A stretch of DNA of 64,000 nucleotides from Gnetum montanum (lineage: Eukaryota > Streptophyta > Gnetopsida > Gnetales > Gnetaceae): NCBI GenBank assembly GCA_015680685.1, contig MNCI01004788.1, positions 382,093-446,092 on the forward strand, in the 5' to 3' direction. This document shows, piece after piece, positions 58,081 to 64,000 of this stretch. Each line of letters begins with the position of its first letter. Position 1 is the stretch's first letter. The position numbers and the translations under genes were made by a program. The notes beneath the pieces are model-generated. The model saw nothing but the letters and a program-made list of their open reading frames with translations, was not told the DNA's origin and made no database searches.

Positions 58081-59500
58081 GGAGGAAATCTCATAGTTTA
58101 ATTAGTTTTCTAATGAATTCCTCTTTGCTGCAACTATAACTAAATAATTACTCACTGAGCCTAAATGTTACGATGGCATTCTCACCTATATTCTCACTCA
58201 AGAGATGTCAAAAGAGCTAGACCATCAGAAGAAACAACAGTTTCTTCACTAGGTAAAATGCTTCATGAAGATCAATAGGAAACTCTACAAGATGTGTGCC
58301 AACATCCTAGTTCACTAGTGTGTCCCTGATACTAATCAACTATGTGTTCTCCAAGTTTCTCATGAGGGTTCTTATGGGGGACCATTATGTAGGAAGATGC
58401 ATGGCCATTAAGATCCTGATGGTAGGATATTACTAGCTAATACTTTTTAGGGATGCTACCAATTTATCAGCTCTTGTGAATATTGCCAACGTGATGGTGA
58501 AATGATCACTCGTATGGAGGAACCTCAATAGTGGATCAAACCATTGGAACCCTTCAACATCTAAGGCATTCACTTCATGGATTCCATCATGCCCATGTTA
58601 AATGGAAAGGCATACATCATAATTGTTGTTGACTACTGTACGAAATGGGTAGAATTAGCAACCTTCACCAATTGTACATCTACTACTACTTAGTTTGTAC
58701 AATAGAATGTTGTAAATAGGTTTGGTATGTCACGTGCATTAATTTCTGATAATGGAATTCACTTTATAAGCACTCCCTTTTGGAAGCTCATGCAATGCTT
58801 AGGGGTTGAGCATAAATTAATAATACCTTATCATCCCTAGGCCAATGGTCAAGCTAAGGTTACAAATAGGGAAATCAAAGATCTTAATGAGAATAGTAAG
58901 CAAATATAGGAGAGACTAGAGCATGAAACTGAACAATGCTCTTTGGGCCTACTACTTCACCTAAAAGCTCCCTATAGGCTACTCTTCCTATGAGTTGGTG
59001 TACAGAAAATGATTGACTCTTCCAATTTAATCCAAGCTCTGCATACTTTCAACAGCATGTGATCTTATCCTTAACTTAAGTCTAGCACAAAAATAAAGAT
59101 TAGTGAATCTTAACCTACTAGAAAAAAACCAATTGGTGGCCTTATCATCTAACGAGCTGCATAAGGTATTTAACAAAAAATTCCATAACTTTTAAATTAG
59201 AATAGATAAATTTCAACTAGGAGATGAGATCCTCTACTAGAACCCCACACATATGCCATAACAAACCAAGTTCCAAAAACTTTGGAATGGCCCATAAATT
59301 ATCTTCAAAACCTTTCCTTCTAGGGACATGTTAATCTATAAACTTGAGATCCCAAAAAAAAAAAGATTACAAGTCAAACCTTTCCATGCACTTAAGCAAG
59401 CCAGTGAAACAAATGCTTCATCAAATGGACAGCAATGCTCAATATTTTAGATCTTTTCCTTTCAACTTAGTCATGGGGGATATGGTCATCCATGCTACCA
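58081..59500 (+). pseudogene. Element 3 integrase
   Basis: Zinc-finger part with SHEGSYGGP (about 58358-58385); core with LNGKAYIIIVVDYCTKWVE (about 58598-58654), ALISDNGIHF (about 58738-58766), and ANGQAKVTNREIKD (about 58841-58883). The first catalytic D is replaced (IHFMD for IDFMG, about 58570). Tail reaches FPFNLVMGDMVIHA at about 59457-59500, the conserved end. Confidence 0.85.
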
Positions 59501-60994
59501 TTATAGTGGTTCCTTATTTTTTCATCTTTCTGTTTTACATCTTATTATTTTTACAACTTTTTTTTATGCCTTATTTATCTTATTACTTTATTACTTTATT
59601 ACTTTTTTCCAAATTTTTTTTATAACATCATCAGTACATTTTATTTTTCTTGAATATTTTACAATTTCTTATATATTTTTCTTTATTTTGGTGTGATTTT
59701 TTTATTGTCTTCTAATAATAATATGCCTAATTGTGAACTAGGTATGGTGTGGTTTGCTTGATGTGGGCATGTGCTATCTAGTTATTTGATTATTGGTGTT
59801 TGGATTCTAGCTTTGAATTTTATTACTAATAACTAAGACATGGTTTCTTTTTCATGAAACAAGTAGTGAGTCCACATCATCCACCCATCCACAAACTCTA
59901 TGGTGTTTTGATTCTTAGAGTGTGAGGTCCCTTTTCATTAATAAAACCTTAATAAACTTGTAACCTTGGTAGTTTCTAGACATGGAAAGGGTTCAAAGGT
60001 TTAAACAAGGTGTGACTTCAAGGGGATTCAATACTGTTCGTACTCTTTTATTTACTTGGGTGCATGGGTGTTTTCATAGATTTCTTACTATTTCATGTTG
60101 ACCCATAATAGGAAGTTAAATAAGTCTTCGCATGGTGTGGTTCTCATTCAAAACAAAAAAAAATAATGATAATTCAAAGCACATTCCTTAGACAAAATAA
60201 ATGGGCTAAAAGCACTAGTTATGAGACTAGAAAGACATGTTACCCATGCCTGAAGATCCCATCTAACTAAGGCCTTTTCTAGTTTCCTACTTCTCTTTTC
60301 TTCTTAAATAAGGAATGATGGTTGTTTTGTGGGATTACTCTTGTGTCTTAAGGGGATGGACAATTCTTAGAGTGGTGATGTGAAGTCACTAAACATGGTT
60401 GGTTTTGGCTTGGACTAAGGATGGGTTTTATTAGGTCATTTAATTACAAACTTTATAAGGGACTTCATGTGACCTTATTTGAGAACTCTATTCCACTTTC
60501 TCTCTCTCATCCATCTATTTTTTTCATGTCTAAACTCAATGCCAATGTTCATGTCCTTGTTTGATGTCTTGGCTTTGTGTATCAAAATATTAGATGGTTT
60601 GTTATGGGTTTTCATACTTAAATTTCTATAATTATTAATTACCCATGGGGCCCATGGAATCCTTGGTTTGAAGATATGCAAGGGTAACAAAGGGCATGTG
60701 CCAGCTTTGGGGAGGATCCACTTGCATACCTTTTGGTTGGGTTAGTTAAGTACTTTATCCTTAGGCATTCTCACAATCAAATCCCTTCGTATGCCTCATC
60801 AATGACATCCAATAGTGTGCATCTTCATAATGTGTTTTAGTGAAATCCTCTTTTTTGTTGTTGTGAATTCTTTGATCCTATTCAAGCATTTCATTTCATT
60901 TGATCTTTCTAGAATTTAATAATGGATCGCTTATCCATTTCACCCTATTTTTTAGTCTTCCTGCTAATGTTATTAAAATATTTCCAGCACTTCA
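59501..60994 (+). other. Element 3 3' non-coding region
   Basis: Starts with a pyrimidine-rich tract of 'ttttaca'-like units (59510-59700). Shared blocks: 'gaaagacatgttacccatgc' near 60231 and 'agctttggggaggatccact' near 60703. It runs straight into mid-LTR sequence at about 60995. Confidence 0.65.
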
Positions 60995-61529
60995 ACTAGA
61001 TTAAATATTTTATTTATGCATTTAATATTTCATGCAGTTTTCTTTAATTTTTTCAATAATTAAGCTAATTAGGTTAAATAGTAATTAATTAAACACATAA
61101 GTATGACTGCTTCGAGCATGTGAATGATGCTTGGTAATCCTAGTAACACTTAACATTTGGTAACCCAACAACATTATACGTGTTTAGGGTGTGTATAGAA
61201 AGTGGGACTAAATACCTATGTTAAGAATAATTAGACCTTGGTTAGTTAGATTAAATTAGCAATTAAATTACTCCATTCCCTTCATCATTTATTTTACACA
61301 CTCATAATATGAAATATAAAAATAATGGAAATCATATGCCTTGATTACACTTAACCATACCTTTGTATATCACAAGTGTAATTAGAAAGATAATGAATGA
61401 CTATTAGGGTAAGTTCACTTCCTAAAGACCATTGTATTAGAAGACATAGAATCTGTGAAATCCAAATGGATTGCATGTGAATGCTTAGTGATTTGTATGG
61501 TTGAGCATAGAGGTATTCATCACTCATCA
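60995..61529 (+). repeat. Element 3 3' LTR, 5' part deleted
   Basis: Matches 40015-40574 of the 5' LTR ('atgatgcttggtaatcctag', 'tatatcacaagtgtaat') and ends CACTCATCA. The U3 half, TATA box and polypurine tract are missing; the junction falls within internal text corresponding to about 30520 of Element 2. Confidence 0.82.
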
Positions 61530-63784
61530 ATACCTAACGAAGGGGTAAGGTTAGTGCATCTATCTACCCAATCTGATCCTAAAATGAGAAACCTATGGTT
61601 GAAATGGGCTTATGGAAAAGAAGATAAGGGCTATAATGAGCTAACTCTAGAAGAAAGAATTTACTTTAAAATTTGCACATATCCCATATTTCTAACAAAA
61701 GGACTCAACAAACTATCCACTTATGTGGCTAAAGGAACTGTGATCCTAATAGGCAAATACAATGCCAACCTTGCATAACTCTACTTTATGGAAATACATA
61801 GGTGGTTTGAAGAAAGAAAGGTATGGAAGCCAAAACATCCATTCCTTTGCGTTATCGAAAAGCTATGTAGGTGACTTGAAATCCTAGGATACATAAACAA
61901 TGTTCCAAGGAGAGCCTAAAATGATTCATACACTAAGTTGCTTAAACCAACAACACGTAGGAAATATTAGGATAAGGAACAAGGACAAGAACAAGAGAAA
62001 CAATAATACCAAAAATAGGAGAAACAACACCAACAACATTAGGAGCAATAGCAACAACAAGTTTCACTATCATCGCTGTAAGATTATAGACCATTGATGA
62101 ATCATCTACAATAAATTATAGAAATCATCAACTAGGGAACAAGGGAGGGCTAATCTTTATAGAGTTATTGATAGTGCCATCCAGTCCATAGTTTTAGTAG
62201 ATCCAACAAGTGAAAAGATCTCACTACAGTTAAGAGGAGAGGTGCAAGAGTAATAATAGATCTTTGGGAATGCTACATCATTCCAAGTGGTGCTTGAGAT
62301 TAGAGAAGGAGCCATAGTAGTGATAATGAAGCATAAGGATGTAGCAGGAGTAGCATAGGTGATCACCAATCACATTAAAGAATCTTTCAACATACTTGTT
62401 GTGTCATTAACAAATCTAACTAGATCCAAAGATGCTCAAATGTTAGCCGAAACCTTGATGGCTCTTGCTAACCATGAGAATGTGCTAAATAGGCTACTAT
62501 AGACAAGGCAAGTCATGACAACACTTTTTGACATCCACAGTGATGTCACTATAGTATAGTCTAAACTCATCACTACCAAAGGAAAACTAATCATGGAAGA
62601 GATAAGGGTAGAGCATGTAGAAAATGAAACTCTAAGATTACAAGAAGAGCTTGCAGCCTAGAGAGCTAAATGTAGAGATCCTACAAAACTCATTGCACTA
62701 AAATAGATAGAATAGTTTTCGATTGAGTAGATGAATAGCTTGATTAAGAAAAATAAATATATGGTAATAGAAAGAAAGTGGTATGAAATGCCTCCGTACC
62801 AAAAGCACATACATATGCACATATCAACACACCTACAACAGTATAAGAGGAAAATAAACAACTTGTTGCTAATAACATGAGGTTGACCACTGTCAAAAAG
62901 CATGAAAACATTTTAGAAGAGAGCATCCACCAGTTAAGGGAAAAATTGGTGAGGGTCAACCAAGACATGAGTTGCCTCATAAGAGAAAATTAGACCCTCT
63001 TAATGGAGGAGGTACATGTCATCCAAAAAAAGTTAGCCATTGAAATAAGTGCATGGTAAAATAAGGAAAAGAAACATGAAAGGCTCAAGGAACACTTCCA
63101 TGATCACATGAACATGTACAAGCAAATTAACAAGAAAGATATCTAGATGGTCAAAGCTAGAATCAACACCATGTAAGCATAGAATCCTAATTGGAAACCT
63201 ATCTTGGATAGTTATGCCCTTGTCCATCAAGAAAAAGTGAAAAAAAAAACCTACAGATTGAGGATCTGAAAAAATACATGGGGTTAGCTAACCTCTATTA
63301 TGTTAACTTAGCCATGATAATAGTTGGTAGGCCCAAGAATGAGCTAGAATAGCAAGTAGTGGCAACATATTCTTTGTATGAAAAAGATTTTGCAGATCAT
63401 AAAGATAATTTGTAGAAACTCCAAGTGGAAAACTTTGAACTAGAAGTAGTGAAGCCTAGCTACCAAGGGCAAAAATATGTAATAGAAAACTTGGCTAGAA
63501 GATTGACAAATTATCATGGACTACGTGAAAAGGCTAGAGTTTTTGAAGAAGAAAGGAGGCAGTTCATAGCCTAGTATGTCAAGGTAAATTAGATGTTTTT
63601 GTAGATATCATGCCCATGGGATGTACTTGCTACATCACACATTGCATAACAAGCATGGATAGTACATGATCCAAGAATGGAAGAGAAGAAGCTTTAGGAA
63701 CTCTTAAACCAATATAGATTTTACAGGCTTGATGCCAAGGAGAAGCAACTGATGGAGGAGCAATTTCCACTCAAAAATACATAA
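61530..63784 (+). pseudogene. Element 6 split frame, part 3: coiled-coil-rich protein
   Basis: Starts IPNEGVRLVHLSTQSDP and stays open to 61776 (LTLEERIYFKICTYPIFLTK). A Gln-rich stretch (about 61975-62065), a region with MLAETLMALANHENVLNRLL (about 62440-62500), then long heptad-like coils (ETLRLQEELAA near 62625-62660; HENILEESIHQLREKLVRVN near 62900-62960; LEVVKPSYQGQKYVIENLA near 63440-63500) ending KEKQLMEEQFPLKNT before TAA at 63782-63784. Stops are mostly TAG where Q or W would fit. It resembles poorly known plant transposon proteins outside the pol gene. Family unknown. Confidence 0.55.
61975..62065 (+). repeat. CAA/Gln-rich low-complexity stretch
   Basis: Repeated 'aacaa', 'acaaca' and 'ataac' words; in the Element 6 frame it reads as mixed Gln, Glu and Lys with several TAG and TAA that fit decayed Gln codons. 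Confidence 0.6.
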
Positions 63785-63975
63785 GGTTACATCAAGCTTC
63801 ACCAAAATTTTGTTTTTGTTAAAGTTGGCATGTCATGTTTTGTGTAATTTTTGTAAACACTATTATGGCATCTAAGAGTGATGTACATAGTAGTATATGT
63901 CCTAAAAATCTACCTTCCAATTTTGTAAGGAACTCCATCCTCATTTTGTTTTAACTTGAGGACAAGTTTTAAGTT

Positions 63976-64000
63976 AGTAATAGGGGTATGATAAATCATA
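63976..64000 (+). repeat. Polypurine tract and probable start of Element 6 3' LTR
   Basis: AGTAATAGGGGTA is followed by TGATAAATCATA at 63989, similar to the LTR start TGATAAATTGCA of Element 5. The text just before ('acttgaggacaagttttaag') is typical of the end of plant Ty3/gypsy internal regions. The window ends before this can be confirmed. Confidence 0.5.

Larger units (their letters stand above)
39691..61529 (+). mobile_element. Element 3: Ty3/gypsy element split by Element 4
   Basis: Plus strand: 5' LTR 39691-40574, primer site, gag, protease-like region, RT up to 44385, then Element 4 (44386-57086), RT resuming at 57087, RNase H, integrase, 3' non-coding region and a truncated 3' LTR 60995-61529. 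It is inserted in the Element 6 frame. ATACC follows the right end (61530-61534) while ATACACT precedes the left end, so the target duplication appears altered by a 2-base insertion. Same family as Elements 1, 2 and 5. Confidence 0.9.

Noticed and set aside
62658-62980. Hydrophobic minus frames with transmembrane-like stretches
   Set aside because: Antisense of the Lys/Glu-rich coiled-coil frame of Element 6.
1-64000. CRISPR array, rRNA genes, bacterial operons or a viral genome
   Set aside because: No regular spacer-repeat array, no rRNA signature, no ribosome-binding-site-led gene clusters. The pol genes are Ty3/gypsy in domain order (integrase after RNase H) and are flanked by LTRs, so they are retrotransposons, not integrated pararetroviruses.

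Overview
This window reads as nuclear DNA of a seed plant: AT-rich, gene-poor and packed with old LTR retrotransposons nested in one another. Large decayed Ty3/gypsy elements, CAG-to-TAG type decay and long unremoved nests would suit a gymnosperm, but no marker gene proves the lineage. I found no intact host gene, rRNA gene, CRISPR array or prokaryotic feature.

Layout. 1-3100: LINE-type reverse transcriptase remnant (+) with a tandemly duplicated segment. 3427-5690: broken Ty3/gypsy pol (+). 5700-8750: the only stretch that looks like low-copy host DNA (more CpG, two candidate host exons, a TATA box, minisatellites and a degenerate tRNA-Asp-like sequence at 8085-8156). 10870-20972: Element 1, a complete but dead Ty3/gypsy element (-) with 7-bp LTR-end inverted repeats, a tRNA-Asp-type primer site and a perfect ATAGT target duplication. 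22431-about 28600: Element 5 (+), a relative that lacks RT, RNase H and integrase. 29236-39240: Element 2 (-). 39691-61529: Element 3 (+), cut in two inside its RT by Element 4. 44386-57086: Element 4 (+), a Tat-like element with LTRs of about 3 kb. Elements 2 and 3 both sit inside an older split reading frame ('Element 6': 29193-29235, 39241-39690, 61530-63784), followed by a possible 3' LTR start at 63989.

Order of events, from target duplications and interrupted frames: Element 6 is oldest; Elements 2 and 3 landed in it; Element 4 landed in Element 3. Elements 1, 2, 3 and 5 form one family: LTRs mostly TGATGA...TCATCA, tRNA-Asp-like primer site, a gag with an unusual compact CX2CX3HX3C motif, an Athila-like RT/RNase H, and a long conserved 3' non-coding region. 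Element 4 belongs to another lineage: it carries an extra archaeal-type RNase H between protease and RT, and its ordinary RNase H has lost key residues.

Most promising leads: the Element 4 domain order; a gene-like exon with start codon and splice donor inside the Element 4 LTR; the split coiled-coil frame of Element 6; the compact gag motif; and the RT-less Element 5. All coordinates and comparisons were made by eye; no alignment or database search was run.
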